A stretch of 29,348 nucleotides of DNA from W0P28-013 sp963658575 (GCA_963658575.1 CAVKQB010000023.1:1-29348); one strand, 5' to 3'. Counted from the stretch's first letter, positions 7,140 to 15,845 are shown. The notes: generated from the sequence alone by a model not told the origin. Numbers and translations: made by a program.

Positions 7140-10091
7140 ATGAAAAAGAGATTTTTGACGCTCGTGGTGGCAGCGACCGCCCTTTGCGCAGCAACTTTTG
7201 CGCAGCAAGCACCGAGCAAAGGTTTCACGCAGTACACGTTGCCCAACGGCCTGACGGTGTATCTGTGGGAAGATCACGACCAACCCGATGTGCACGGACG
7301 CGTAGTTTGCCGCGCTGGCGCCATCGACGAACCCGAAGCCTACACAGGCCTGGCGCACTACCTCGAACACATGCTGTTCAAAGGCACCGATCAGATAGGC
7401 GCGCTCGATTGGGAGAAAGAAAAACCGCTCTACGAAGAGATTATCCGCCTCTACGACGAACTGTCGCAAGTGCCGATGAACGACGAGAAAAAACGCGACG
7501 AACTGACCAAGAAAATCAACGAAGTGTCGATGCAGGCGGCGCAATACGGTGCCACCGACGATTTCTCGAACCTCATCGAAGGTATGGGCGGCGAAGGCCT
7601 AAATGCCTTCACAAGTTACGACCTGACGGCCTATTTCAATAATTTCCCCGCCTTCCAGATGGAAAAATGGCTCGAAATCAATTCGGAACGTCTGCGCAAC
7701 CCGATTTTCCGCTCGTTCCAAGCCGAATTGGAAAACGTGTTCGAGGAGTACAACATGTATCAGGACTACAACGACACGCACGTCAGCGAGTTCATGATGG
7801 AGAACCTCTACAAAGGACACCCCTACGAGCGCGATGTCATCGGTAAGGCCGAACATCTGAAAAATCCGAGCCTCACGCCGCTCATCGACTTCTTCCACAC
7901 GTGGTACGTGCCGAACAACATGTGCCTGTTGCTGGTCGGCAATTTCGACACCGAAACGGTGAAACCGCTCATCGAAAAATACTTCGGCCGTCTGGAACCG
8001 AAACAGTTGCCCGAACGCGGCAAATACACCGCCACCGACTTCTCGGACAACCCGAAAGTGTCGAAAAAACTTGGCTACTATCCCGAAATCATCTGGGGTT
8101 ACAACGGCGTGAAAAAAGGCGATAAAGATGAACTCATCATCGACTTCACCTTGGCACTGCTCAACAACGGCCACAACACCGGTCTGTTCGACAAGTTGAT
8201 GCTCGACGGCGACATCATGGCTGCCTACGCACAAAGCGACGCACGCCGCGACCTCGGCCGCATCATGCTCATCGGCATTCCCTACTTCGATGTGGCACAA
8301 AACCGCTACGAATCGAACGCCGCCACCGAAAAAATAATGATGAAAGAGATCGACAAACTGAAAAACGGCGAATTCGAAGATTGGCTCTTCCAATCGGTGA
8401 AAGAACAACTGCTGCAGCAAACCACACTGATGTTCGAAGAATCGGACAACAAAGTGAGCCTGCTCACCTACGCTTTTGCCTACAACGAACCCGTCGAAAA
8501 CTATTTCACGCTGGCCGACCGCATCAACGCCATCACACGCGACGATGTGCAACGCTGCGCCCAAAAATATCTGTCGGGCAACCACATCACCATCGCCATC
8601 GAAGAGGGTACGCCCAAAAAGAACAAACTGAAAAAACCCGACATCAAACCGCTCGACCCGCCCAAGGCAAACGTAACCGCCTACGACGAGAAGATCAAAG
8701 CCATGCCCATCGGCGAGGTGAAAGAGGAATACAACAACTTTGCCGACGTAACGAAAGTGAAACTCTACGACGACGTTACACTCTTCTGCACCGACAACAA
8801 AGAAAACGACGTATTCACACTGACGCTCAAATATGGTGTTGGCACCGACAAGATGCCGAAACTCGCCTACGCCACCGAACTGATGAACAGCGCAGGTGCC
8901 ATGCCAAACACCGACGCACAGAGCCTGCGCCGCCAATTTAGCGAACTCGGTGCCTCGTGCACCTATGCCGTAAACGACGGCTACTTCTACATCATGCTCA
9001 CGGGCGACGAGAAAAATCTGGCCGAAATCTGCAAACTGATGACACGCCAAACGCTCTTCCCAAAACTCGATAACAAACAACTCGAAAGCGTTATCGGTAA
9101 CGTCATCAGCAGCCGCTACAGCGAAAAGAAAAACCCAAGCGTTGTCTCGTCGGCTCTGATGGAATATGTGCTCTACAAAGACAAATCGCACTACATCAAC
9201 CGCATCGACGTGGAAGATATGTACAACGTGTCGGTTACCGACGATGGCGATGTATCGGTCAACTACCTGATAACCATCGGCGACCTCACCAAGAGCATCA
9301 TCGATGCAACGAACTACGAACTCGAAATACACTTTGTAGGCAAAACGCCGGCCGCCGAAGCCGCCGAGATTTTCAAAGGCAACCTGCCGCTCAAAGAGGG
9401 CTTGACCAAGAGCGAATCGCCCGTGATACGCGACCGCGCCGAATACGACAAACAGACGATATTCTTCCTGCCCAACGCCGATATGCAACAGGCAAAAGTC
9501 TATTTCTATGTCGACGGACAGCCCTACGACATTGCCGACGATGTCGATTACGAAGCCTTCAACCAGTACTTCAGCGGCGGATTCAGCGGACTTGTGATGA
9601 ACGAAATCCGCGAGAAACGCTCGATGGCCTACACCGCCTATGGCTACATGGCCACGCCCGAACGGCAAGGCAAAAAGAGTTACCTGATTGGCTACGTCGG
9701 AACGCAAGGCGACAAAGTGGCCGATGCCATCGATGTATATCTCGACCTGCTCACGAATATGCCGCTCTATCCCGAACGTCTGGAAAACATCAAAACCTAT
9801 TTGCGCCAATCGTCGCTCACCGACAAACCGTCGTTCCGCTCGAAGAGTTTCACATTCGACTATTGGCAGAAACTTGGCTACACCGACGACCCCGCCAAAG
9901 TGAATATGCCGAAAATCGATACGCTGCAATTTGAACAAATCAGCGCGTTCTACGACAAATTCATCAAAGGCAAACCGATTGTGGTAGTCATCACCGGCGA
10001 CCCCAAAACCATCGACCTGAAAGCCATTCAGTCGAAATGGGGCAAAGTAACCAAACTGAACACCTCGCGGCTGTTCAAGGGTGGGTTCTAA
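7140..10091 (+). CDS. Secreted M16 family zinc peptidase (insulinase type)
   Basis: A 983-residue two-part M16 metallopeptidase, full length for the four-domain class. It has a signal peptide (MKKRFLTLVVAATALCAATFA, cleavage near residue 21), so it should act in the periplasm or outside. The inverted zinc motif HYLEH is at residues 73-77, and the downstream glutamate ligand is probably in the ELENVFEEYNMY segment about 125 residues later. The longer gap comes from an insert (about 95-145) rich in charged residues. The second half (from about residue 520) is the catalytically silent M16 C-domain pair, with EIREKRSMAYTAYGYMATP as a recognisable segment. It probably degrades peptides. It lies 55 bases after the HTH gene; no separate promoter match was found. 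Confidence 0.95.
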   Translation: MKKRFLTLVVAATALCAATFAQQAPSKGFTQYTLPNGLTVYLWEDHDQPDVHGRVVCRAGAIDEPEAYTGLAHYLEHMLFKGTDQIGALDWEKEKPLYEEIIRLYDELSQVPMNDEKKRDELTKKINEVSMQAAQYGATDDFSNLIEGMGGEGLNAFTSYDLTAYFNNFPAFQMEKWLEINSERLRNPIFRSFQAELENVFEEYNMYQDYNDTHVSEFMMENLYKGHPYERDVIGKAEHLKNPSLTPLIDFFHTWYVPNNMCLLLVGNFDTETVKPLIEKYFGRLEPKQLPERGKYTATDFSDNPKVSKKLGYYPEIIWGYNGVKKGDKDELIIDFTLALLNNGHNTGLFDKLMLDGDIMAAYAQSDARRDLGRIMLIGIPYFDVAQNRYESNAATEKIMMKEIDKLKNGEFEDWLFQSVKEQLLQQTTLMFEESDNKVSLLTYAFAYNEPVENYFTLADRINAITRDDVQRCAQKYLSGNHITIAIEEGTPKKNKLKKPDIKPLDPPKANVTAYDEKIKAMPIGEVKEEYNNFADVTKVKLYDDVTLFCTDNKENDVFTLTLKYGVGTDKMPKLAYATELMNSAGAMPNTDAQSLRRQFSELGASCTYAVNDGYFYIMLTGDEKNLAEICKLMTRQTLFPKLDNKQLESVIGNVISSRYSEKKNPSVVSSALMEYVLYKDKSHYINRIDVEDMYNVSVTDDGDVSVNYLITIGDLTKSIIDATNYELEIHFVGKTPAAEAAEIFKGNLPLKEGLTKSESPVIRDRAEYDKQTIFFLPNADMQQAKVYFYVDGQPYDIADDVDYEAFNQYFSGGFSGLVMNEIREKRSMAYTAYGYMATPERQGKKSYLIGYVGTQGDKVADAIDVYLDLLTNMPLYPERLENIKTYLRQSSLTDKPSFRSKSFTFDYWQKLGYTDDPAKVNMPKIDTLQFEQISAFYDKFIKGKPIVVVITGDPKTIDLKAIQSKWGKVTKLNTSRLFKGGF

Positions 10092-10110
10092 CCGACTGAA
10101 AATCAAAACA

Positions 10111-10146
10111 TTGTAGAGACGCAGTTTCGACTGCGCCTCTGCGTGT
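10111..10146 (+). repeat. REP-like palindrome, copy b
   Basis: AGAGACGCAGT (10115-10125) and ACTGCGCCTCT (10130-10140) pair over 11 positions with one A/C mismatch around a TTCG loop. The left flank TTGTAGAGACGCAG matches the other copies at 151, 13256 and 16519. It sits 19 bases after the M16 stop, and a TTTTCTT run follows a few bases later, so it could also help end the M16 transcript. Confidence 0.65.
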
Positions 10147-10196
10147 TTTCTTGATAATTCGCATTTCTCACACTTTGAAATCTGAAATTCTCTGTT

Positions 10197-10658
10197 ATGG
10201 AAAAAACTCTCGTAATCATCAAGCCAGGCGCGGTGCAACGCGAACTCGTTGGCGAAATCATCGCACGTTTCGAGCGTAAAGGCCTGCAACTGCAAGGCTT
10301 GAAAATGATTCAACTCGACGACAAAATTTTGGCCGAACACTACGCGCACCTCACCGACAAACCGTTTTTCCCGACCATTTGCGCCTCGATGAAGGCCTCG
10401 CCCGTGATTGTCTGCTGCTGGGCGGGCGTCGATGCCGTGCAAGTGGTGCGCAGCATGACGGGCGTTACCAACGCACGCAATGCGCAGCCGGGCACCATTC
10501 GTGGCGATTTCGGCATGAGTATGCAGGAAAACATTATCCACACGAGCGATTCGGTAGAAAATGCCGCCATCGAACTGGCACGCTTTTTCAAACCCGAAGA
10601 GATGTTCGACTACGCCAAGGCGACACACGCATTCGTCTATTCAAACAGCGAAAAGTGA
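10197..10658 (+). CDS. ndk: Nucleoside diphosphate kinase
   Basis: A 153-residue cytoplasmic enzyme that moves the gamma phosphate of ATP to other nucleoside diphosphates through a phosphohistidine. The family pattern is complete: TLVIIKPGAVQREL at the N-terminus, the RSMTGVTNARNAQPGTIRGD region, and the active-site H115 in NIIHTSDS. The length agrees with the Bacteroidota form, which carries a short insert relative to the roughly 140-residue enzymes. Its stop codon overlaps the start of the next gene (TGATG), implying translational coupling with the M23 peptidase. Confidence 0.97.
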   Translation: MEKTLVIIKPGAVQRELVGEIIARFERKGLQLQGLKMIQLDDKILAEHYAHLTDKPFFPTICASMKASPVIVCCWAGVDAVQVVRSMTGVTNARNAQPGTIRGDFGMSMQENIIHTSDSVENAAIELARFFKPEEMFDYAKATHAFVYSNSEK

Positions 10659-11542
10659 TGCGATTGAAACTGTTGCTACTGGTCGGCGCGCTGGCGTGGA
10701 TACCGACCTTTTTTCTGCGTGCGCAGACGGAGCCGCCCGCTGCACTTTCGGCCGACGACTTGGGCGACATCGACGCGCTGAAGGATACCACCGACACGGT
10801 CGAGGCTTTTGCCGTCGATTCGTCGTATCTCTACAGCAATCCCGCCGCCGAATTGTATCGCTTTTCGTGGACATCGCAGCGCATCAATCCGTATGGCGTG
10901 AAAATCGACAGTATTCCCGATTCGACGGAGATTGATGTCAGTGGCTTCGTCTATCCCACGGCCAGCAACCGCATCACGTCGTCGTTTGGCATGCGCCGCT
11001 ACCGTTGGCACTATGGCACCGACATCGGCATCAACATCGGCGACACCATTGTTGCTTCGTTTGGCGGCTGCGTGCGCATCATCGACTACGAACCGAAGGG
11101 CTATGGTCATTATGTGGTTATTCGCCACGACAACGGTTTGGAAACGGTCTATGCGCACCTGTCGCGCGTGCTTTGCTACCTCGATCAGGAGGTGGAGGCG
11201 GGGCAGCCCATCGCTTTGGGCGGCAATACGGGACGCTCCACAGGGCCGCATCTGCACTACGAAATACGCTTCTTGGGCAACGCCTTCAACACCACCAAAC
11301 TCATCGACTACGAAAGCCGTTCGGTGAAACAAAATCCGTACATTATCACGCTGGCCGATACCTACAGCCACAACGCTGCGCTGAAAGAACTTGCCAAAGC
11401 CAAATATCACAAAGTGCGGGCTGGCGACACGCTGTCGGGCATCGCGCGGCGTTACGGCACGACGGTGTCGAAACTTTGTCAACTGAACCGCATCAGTTCC
11501 AAAAAAATCCTACGCATCGGACAATCCATTCGATACAGATGA
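10658..11542 (+). CDS. M23 endopeptidase with C-terminal LysM domain
   Basis: A 294-residue envelope protein predicted to cut peptidoglycan cross-bridges or to act as a regulator of cell-wall hydrolysis. It has an N-terminal signal segment (MRLKLLLLVGALAWIPTFFLRA). The M23 domain spans about 95-220 with ligands H118 and D122 (WHYGTD), H167 (YAHLS) and the HxH pair H198/H200 (GPHLHYE). All zinc and catalytic positions are present, so it should be active. A LysM domain at about 250-293 (HKVRAGDTLSGIARRYG) binds peptidoglycan. The start is the ATG that overlaps the ndk stop by one base; an upstream in-frame extension lies inside ndk and is not used. Confidence 0.93.
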   Translation: MRLKLLLLVGALAWIPTFFLRAQTEPPAALSADDLGDIDALKDTTDTVEAFAVDSSYLYSNPAAELYRFSWTSQRINPYGVKIDSIPDSTEIDVSGFVYPTASNRITSSFGMRRYRWHYGTDIGINIGDTIVASFGGCVRIIDYEPKGYGHYVVIRHDNGLETVYAHLSRVLCYLDQEVEAGQPIALGGNTGRSTGPHLHYEIRFLGNAFNTTKLIDYESRSVKQNPYIITLADTYSHNAALKELAKAKYHKVRAGDTLSGIARRYGTTVSKLCQLNRISSKKILRIGQSIRYR

Positions 11543-11639
11543 ACATTTAGTTTGAAAGTTAATTAGTAGTGAGAAATGAGTAGCGAGTAATGAGGAGTTA
11601 GGAATTAGGAAGGAGGAATTGTTGGGCGAAATTCTGTCC

Positions 11640-11696
11640 CTCTGCCGAGCGCAGCGACGGAGGGGGTTGAAACTAATTAAGAATTAAGAATTTTTT
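11640..11696. repeat. Dispersed GC-rich module, short copy with AT tail
   Basis: CTCTGCCGAGCGCAGCGA is joined directly to CGGAGGGGG, then TTGAAACT and AATTAAGAATTAAGAAT. Compared with positions 1-53, the middle 26 bases are missing. The missing block is bounded by AGCGA in the long copy, which fits a deletion between short direct repeats. Confidence 0.7.
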
Positions 11697-11708
11697 CGGT
11701 AAGCGAGA

Positions 11709-11735
11709 GCAGAGTCAAGCTTGTTTGAACTCTGC
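11709..11735 (+). terminator. Imperfect hairpin in the repeat region
   Basis: GCAGAGT-CAA and TTGA-ACTCTGC pair over about ten positions with one bulged base. No T-run follows, so a terminator role is only a guess. The right arm forms the first bases of a third CTCTGCCGAGCG word and the structure may belong to the repeat itself. Confidence 0.3.
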
Positions 11736-11759
11736 CGAGCGGAGAAAAAATGCGCGCAG

Positions 11760-11881
11760 CGAATTAACAATGAATAATAATCAACTGATCAACCAATCAA
11801 CCGATCAACCAAAATTTTCAAATAACCAAATCTGCAAATTCACAAATAACTTTCCACTTTACAAACTTTATAAACTCTTCC
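11760..11881. repeat. G-poor low-complexity tract before lpdA
   Basis: Short words such as CAACCAATCAACCGATCAACC, AAATAACCAAATCTGCAAAT and CTTTCCACTTTACAAACTTTA continue up to the lpdA ATG. They match words in the tract at 184-387 on the same strand, and at 22326-22505 on the opposite strand. Confidence 0.65.
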
Positions 11882-13222
11882 ATGAAATACGATCTTGCAA
11901 TTATTGGTGGCGGTCCGGCGGGCTATACGGCTGCCGAACGCGCTTCGGAAGGCGGCTTAAACGTCGTGCTTTTCGAAAAAAATGCGCTTGGCGGCGTCTG
12001 TCTCAACGAAGGCTGCATTCCCACAAAAACGCTGCTCTATAGCGCAAAACTCTACCAAAATGCGCAACATGTTGCAAAATACGGCATCTCGACCGAAAAT
12101 GTGGCGTTCGACTATGCCAAAATCTGCGCGCGCAAAGCGAAAGTCGTTCGTAAATTGGCGGCCGGCATTCGCGCCAAACTGCAAAACGTAACGGTTGTGC
12201 AGGGCGAGGCAACCCTAAAAAATGCCGATGAAACCGTGCAAATCGTATGCAACGACACCCTATTCGAAGCGGCGAAAGTGTTGCTTTGCACGGGCTCCGA
12301 AACCACCATTCCGCCCATCGCAGGAGTAGAAAACGGCGGCTTTTGGACGAGCCGCGAGGCGTTGCAGGCGACCGAAATTCCCGAAAGCATCGTCATTATT
12401 GGCGGCGGTGTCATCGGATTGGAGTTTGCTGGACTCTTTTCGGCGTTTGGCAGCCGCGTGTCGGTGGTGGAGATGGCCGCCGAAATTTTGCCCGGTATCG
12501 ACGGCGAAATTGCTGCTCTGTTGCGTGCCGAATACGCCAAACGCGGTGTCGATTTTCGCTTGGGCGCAAAGGTGTCGGAAATCGCTGCCGGACAGGTAAA
12601 ATTTACCGATGAAACCGGCGAAAATACGCTTTCGGCCTCGCAGATTTTGCTCTGTGTCGGCCGCCGACCAAATCTGTACGGATTGGACTTAGAAACGCTC
12701 CGCCTCGAACGCTTCCGCAACGGCCTGAAAACCGACAATCAGATGCGCACGTCGAATCCGCTCATCTATGCGGCTGGCGACATCACTGGTTTTTCGATGT
12801 TGGCACACACCGCCGTGCGCGAGGCCGAAGTGGCTGTGGCACACATACTTGGCCATTGCGATGCGATGAGTTATGCCGCCGTGCCAGGCGTGGTCTATAC
12901 CAATCCCGAAGTGGCTGGCGTGGGTGCCACCGAAGAGTCGCTGCAAAAGGCGGGAACGCCCTACACGGTTCGGAAACTGCCGATGGCCTATTCGGGGCGG
13001 TTCGTGGCCGAAAACGAAGGCGGCAACGGACTTTGCAAACTGCTGCTCGATGCCGACGAACGCCTAATCGGCGCGCACATCATTGGCAATCCCGCCTCGG
13101 AATTGGTGGCTACGGCGACACTCGCTATCGCACAAAAACTGACCGCCGCAGAGTTCGCCCGCACGATTTTCCCGCATCCGTCGGTCAGCGAAATTTTCAA
13201 AGAAACGATTTTTTCAGTGTGA
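11882..13222 (+). CDS. lpdA: Dihydrolipoyl dehydrogenase (E3)
   Basis: A 446-residue FAD flavoprotein that reoxidises dihydrolipoamide of 2-oxoacid dehydrogenase or glycine cleavage complexes with NAD. The N-terminal FAD-binding motif is IIGGGPAGYTAAERA. The redox disulfide is C40/C45 in GGVCLNEGCIPT. A second nucleotide motif for NAD is VIIGGGVIGLEFAGLF. The C-terminal dimer domain has the active histidine in FPHPSVSE, about ten residues from the end. The lipoyl-complex partners are not in this window, so which complex it serves is open. Flanked on both sides by repeat tracts, it is probably a single-gene transcript. Confidence 0.95.
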   Translation: MKYDLAIIGGGPAGYTAAERASEGGLNVVLFEKNALGGVCLNEGCIPTKTLLYSAKLYQNAQHVAKYGISTENVAFDYAKICARKAKVVRKLAAGIRAKLQNVTVVQGEATLKNADETVQIVCNDTLFEAAKVLLCTGSETTIPPIAGVENGGFWTSREALQATEIPESIVIIGGGVIGLEFAGLFSAFGSRVSVVEMAAEILPGIDGEIAALLRAEYAKRGVDFRLGAKVSEIAAGQVKFTDETGENTLSASQILLCVGRRPNLYGLDLETLRLERFRNGLKTDNQMRTSNPLIYAAGDITGFSMLAHTAVREAEVAVAHILGHCDAMSYAAVPGVVYTNPEVAGVGATEESLQKAGTPYTVRKLPMAYSGRFVAENEGGNGLCKLLLDADERLIGAHIIGNPASELVATATLAIAQKLTAAEFARTIFPHPSVSEIFKETIFSV

Positions 13223-13258
13223 AAGTCTATAAAGTGGAAAGTTTATCAAGTGCGAAAG
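13223..13258. repeat. Short AT-rich word tract after lpdA
   Basis: GTGAAAGTCTATAAAGTGG and AAAGTTTATCAAGTGCGAAAG words match the tracts at 22326-22400 on this strand and 300-385 on the other. The tract leads directly into the REP-like palindrome at 13256. Confidence 0.55.
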
Positions 13259-13287
13259 TAGGGGCGCATCAATTGCGCCCGTTGCGG
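13256..13287 (+). repeat. REP-like palindrome, copy c
   Basis: GGGCGCA (13262-13268) and TGCGCCC (13274-13280) form a seven-base-pair stem around TCAAT. The left flank AAGTAGGGGCGCA and right flank CCCGTTG match copy a read on minus. It lies about 40 bases past the lpdA stop, in the gene's reading direction. Confidence 0.6.
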
Positions 13288-13360
13288 ATTGCAAATCAAC
13301 AAATAACCAAAAACTTAAAAACAATAATTGCGGTAGCAATTTTGAGAAACAATTAAAAAT

Positions 13361-15436
13361 ATGAAAAAGAGAATCAAACAGAATCTGGCATTTCGTTTTC
13401 GGCGGTTTTGTCGCGCGAAATACGCCGCATTTTGCTCGGTGAAACGCGAGGTAACCATCGGTCGCGTGGCGGCCTACATCGCCGACCTGCAACTGGCTAA
13501 ATCGAAAAAAGTGGTGCAAACTGCCTGCTTTGTGGCCGCACTCTTGTCGCCCACGCCACTCAAAGCCGACGACGACCCCGACGCCTTCGACGTGCAGAAC
13601 CTCTCCGAAGTGGCGGTTGTGGCGGTGAAACAGCAGATGACCAGCGATGCGCTGCATGTGGTTTCGACCATCACCGCCGAACAACTACAAACCTTCCCCA
13701 CTACCACCCTCAACGAACTCCTCGATTTTCTCCCCGGCATCGACATCCGCACACGCGGTGCCAACGGCGCACAAGCCGACATCTCGATGCGTGGCGGCAC
13801 ATTCGACCAAGTACTGATACTCCTCAATGGCGTGAACATCACCGACGCACAGACGGGACACGCCAATCTCGACATTCCTATCGATTTCGCAGCTATCGAA
13901 CGCATCGAAGTCCTGCGCGGCACATCGGTGTGCCAATTCGGACTGTCGGCCTTCAGCGGCGCCATCAACATCGTAACCAACGCCACGCCGCAACGCACCG
14001 TGAAAGCCGCTTTGCACGGCGGCGATTTCGGATTTTTCGCTCCGAAAATCGATTTCCGCTACGCCCTGCCCAAGTGGCGGTTCGAGGCATCGGCCGACTA
14101 CAACCAATCGACCGGCTACATCGAAAACACCGATTATAAGTACGGCAACCTCTACTTCAACGCCGCGTGCGACGACGATTCGCTATCGGGACGGTGGAAC
14201 GTGCAGTTGGGCGGACAACTCAAAAATTTTGGCAGTAATGCCTTCTATTCGCTCAAATATCCCGACCAATTCGAGGCTACAAAAACGCTTTTCGGCTCGC
14301 TCGCTTGGGAAAAACGCTTGCAGCACGCTGTGTTGCAGTCGTCGCTGTTCTACCGTGGCCACTACGATCGCTTCGAACTTTTTCGCGAAGGCGCGGCCGA
14401 GGCTCCCGCTTGGTACACGGGGCACAACTATCACACCACCGATGTGGGCGGCATCAATTTCAAAGCGGTGTTCCCGTATCGCATTGGGCGCACGTCGGTG
14501 GGTGCCGAACTGCGCAACGAACACATATTCAGCAACGTGCTTGGCGACGACCTCGCACAAACGCGCCGCGTGCCTTTTGCTCCCGATTCGGTGCGTTTCA
14601 CAAAAGCCAAAAACCGATTGAATGTCAATTATTTCGTCGAACAGGCGTTCTATGTCGGCAATTTTTCGGCCTCGGCGGGCGTGTCGGACAACTACAATTC
14701 GATGTTTCACCACAATTTCGCCTTTACGGTAAATCTCGGCTACCAGTTCGATGTCGATGGTGCCGTGTTTGCCAGCGTCGGGCGCGCGTTGCGTTTGCCT
14801 ACCTTCACCGACCTCTACTACCAGAGTGCTACGCAGGCGGCCAATCCGCATTTGCAGCCCGAAGAGAGCCTGACCACCGAAATCGGCGCGCATTGGAACA
14901 AAAAAGGCTTCCGCACAAGCCTGAACGCCTACTATCGCATCGGGCAGAATCTGATCGATTGGGTGAAAATGCCCAACGAAGAGCAGTGGCGCAGCGTGAA
15001 CCACACGCGTGTCGATGCGTTTGGCGGCGAAGTGTCGCTGGCGTATGCGCACGGCTACTGGCTGAAAAATATCGAACTCGGCTACGCCTACTGCCAACTG
15101 ACCAAAAACGCAGGCGATTTGCTCTCGAAATACGCGCTCGACTATCTGCGCCACAAACTCACGCTCAATCTCGCGCACGGCATCTACAAAGGCTTTGGCG
15201 CAAGTTGGCAGTTTGCCCTGCAACAGCGCGAAGGCACCTATACCGACCTCGACGGCAACGTGCAACGCTACAAGCCCGTCTATCTGCTCGACGGCCGCAT
15301 TTTTTGGCAAAATAATAGGTTGCGCCTCTTTGTCGAAGGCAGCAACCTGCTTGGTCTGAAGTATTACGACTACGGCGGCATTGTTCAGCCTGGCCGTTGG
15401 GTCAAAGCAGGCATCTCCGTCCGCTTCGACATGTGA
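13361..15436 (+). CDS. TonB-dependent outer-membrane receptor
   Basis: A 691-residue outer-membrane active transporter. The plug domain follows the signal region, with TLNELLDFLPGIDIRTRGAN and ADISMRGGTFDQVLILLNGV, ending in SGAINIVTN at about residue 205. The rest is a 22-strand type beta-barrel ending in an aromatic-rich strand, GRWVKAGISVRFDM. It starts directly with the plug and lacks the carboxypeptidase-like domain of SusC proteins, so it resembles BtuB/heme/siderophore receptors; the substrate is not determinable. The N-terminus is unusual: about 50 basic and aromatic residues (RAKYAAFCSVKREVTIGRV) before a hydrophobic stretch at 51-63 and a likely cleavage near LKA-DDD. No SusD partner is nearby. 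Confidence 0.93.
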   Translation: MKKRIKQNLAFRFRRFCRAKYAAFCSVKREVTIGRVAAYIADLQLAKSKKVVQTACFVAALLSPTPLKADDDPDAFDVQNLSEVAVVAVKQQMTSDALHVVSTITAEQLQTFPTTTLNELLDFLPGIDIRTRGANGAQADISMRGGTFDQVLILLNGVNITDAQTGHANLDIPIDFAAIERIEVLRGTSVCQFGLSAFSGAINIVTNATPQRTVKAALHGGDFGFFAPKIDFRYALPKWRFEASADYNQSTGYIENTDYKYGNLYFNAACDDDSLSGRWNVQLGGQLKNFGSNAFYSLKYPDQFEATKTLFGSLAWEKRLQHAVLQSSLFYRGHYDRFELFREGAAEAPAWYTGHNYHTTDVGGINFKAVFPYRIGRTSVGAELRNEHIFSNVLGDDLAQTRRVPFAPDSVRFTKAKNRLNVNYFVEQAFYVGNFSASAGVSDNYNSMFHHNFAFTVNLGYQFDVDGAVFASVGRALRLPTFTDLYYQSATQAANPHLQPEESLTTEIGAHWNKKGFRTSLNAYYRIGQNLIDWVKMPNEEQWRSVNHTRVDAFGGEVSLAYAHGYWLKNIELGYAYCQLTKNAGDLLSKYALDYLRHKLTLNLAHGIYKGFGASWQFALQQREGTYTDLDGNVQRYKPVYLLDGRIFWQNNRLRLFVEGSNLLGLKYYDYGGIVQPGRWVKAGISVRFDM

Positions 15437-15445
15437 TTCGTGCGG

Positions 15446-15736
15446 TTAGTATTCGTGCGCGTTGGCTTTCACCAACGCCTTCAGTGTGTCGAACACGCGG
15501 TCGATGGCCTCTTCGTCGCGCTGGTGTTTGGTAGGGTAGATATCCTCGAAAAAATTGTGCTGCAACGCTTTGGAGCAGGTAAGAAGTAGTTTTACCTCCA
15601 TATCGTTGCGCTTGTACATGTCGTAAACATTTTGCTTGCTGCGCCCTATCATTCGCGCAAATTCCACGTCTTTTATACGCCTTTCTCTTACAGCGGATTT
15701 GACAAGTTGCCCTATATGAATTTCTTCTCCTCTCAT
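15446..15736 (-). CDS. Small XRE-like HTH protein
   Basis: A 96-residue protein with an N-terminal helix-turn-helix (about residues 6-60): VKSAVRERRIKDVEFARMIG followed by RSKQNVYDMYKRNDMEVKLL, then LLTCSKALQHNFFEDIY as the fourth and fifth helices. The C-terminal 30 residues are charged and helical. It is probably a DNA-binding regulator. It ends nine bases from the receptor stop (convergent) and is divergent from the DUF975 gene, whose promoter region carries a dyad it could bind; that link is inference. No ligand domain is present. Confidence 0.82.
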   Translation of the reverse strand: MRGEEIHIGQLVKSAVRERRIKDVEFARMIGRSKQNVYDMYKRNDMEVKLLLTCSKALQHNFFEDIYPTKHQRDEEAIDRVFDTLKALVKANAHEY

Positions 15737-15774
15737 AATCCCCTAAATTACAAATAATTACAGCTGATTGTTGT

Positions 15775-15837
15775 GTGTAAAAATAAGATTTTTTGCAACA
15801 TTTTAGTAAAATAATTTCTTATTTGTAAAATTTACAC
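15775..15837. promoter_or_regulatory. Candidate operator dyad over the DUF975 promoter
   Basis: Two nested inverted pairs are seen: GTGTAAA (15775-15781) with TTTACAC (15831-15837), and AAATAAGA (15781-15788) with TCTTATTT (15817-15824). The right half overlaps the -33 and spacer of the promoter at 15815-15845. Placement between divergent HTH and DUF975 genes suits a repressor site, but AT-richness makes chance dyads more likely. Confidence 0.4.
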
Positions 15838-15845
15838 TATCTTTG
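15815..15845 (+). promoter_or_regulatory. Promoter of the DUF975 gene
   Basis: TTTC (15815-15818), 19 bases, then TATCTTTG (15838-15845) match the Bacteroidota pattern. This is the same arrangement as at the DUF2851 gene. Transcription would start near 15852, about 26 bases before the ATG at 15878. Confidence 0.7.

Larger units (their letters stand above)
11543..11881. other. Repeat-rich intergenic region without a gene
   Basis: These 339 bases hold no credible gene. They contain words such as GAGTAGCGAGTAATGAG (11578-11594), a short copy of the GC-rich module (11640-11666), a hairpin at 11709-11735, a broken third module copy (from about 11730) and a G-poor tract of CCAATCAACC/CCAAATCTGC-type words up to the lpdA start. 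No TAnnTTTG promoter box was found directly before lpdA. Confidence 0.7.

Noticed and set aside
7599..10628. Minus-strand open frame of 1009 codons
   Set aside because: It is antisense to the M16 peptidase and ndk. It arises because the sense codons TTA, CTA and TCA are avoided. The translation is F, V, H-rich without any recognisable domain.
11725..12042. Small plus-strand open frame across the repeat tract into lpdA
   Set aside because: Its N-terminal part is translated repeat words and its C-terminal part is an out-of-frame reading of lpdA.
14183..15310. Minus-strand open frame of 375 codons
   Set aside because: Antisense shadow of the TonB-dependent receptor, with the same low-complexity composition as other shadows.
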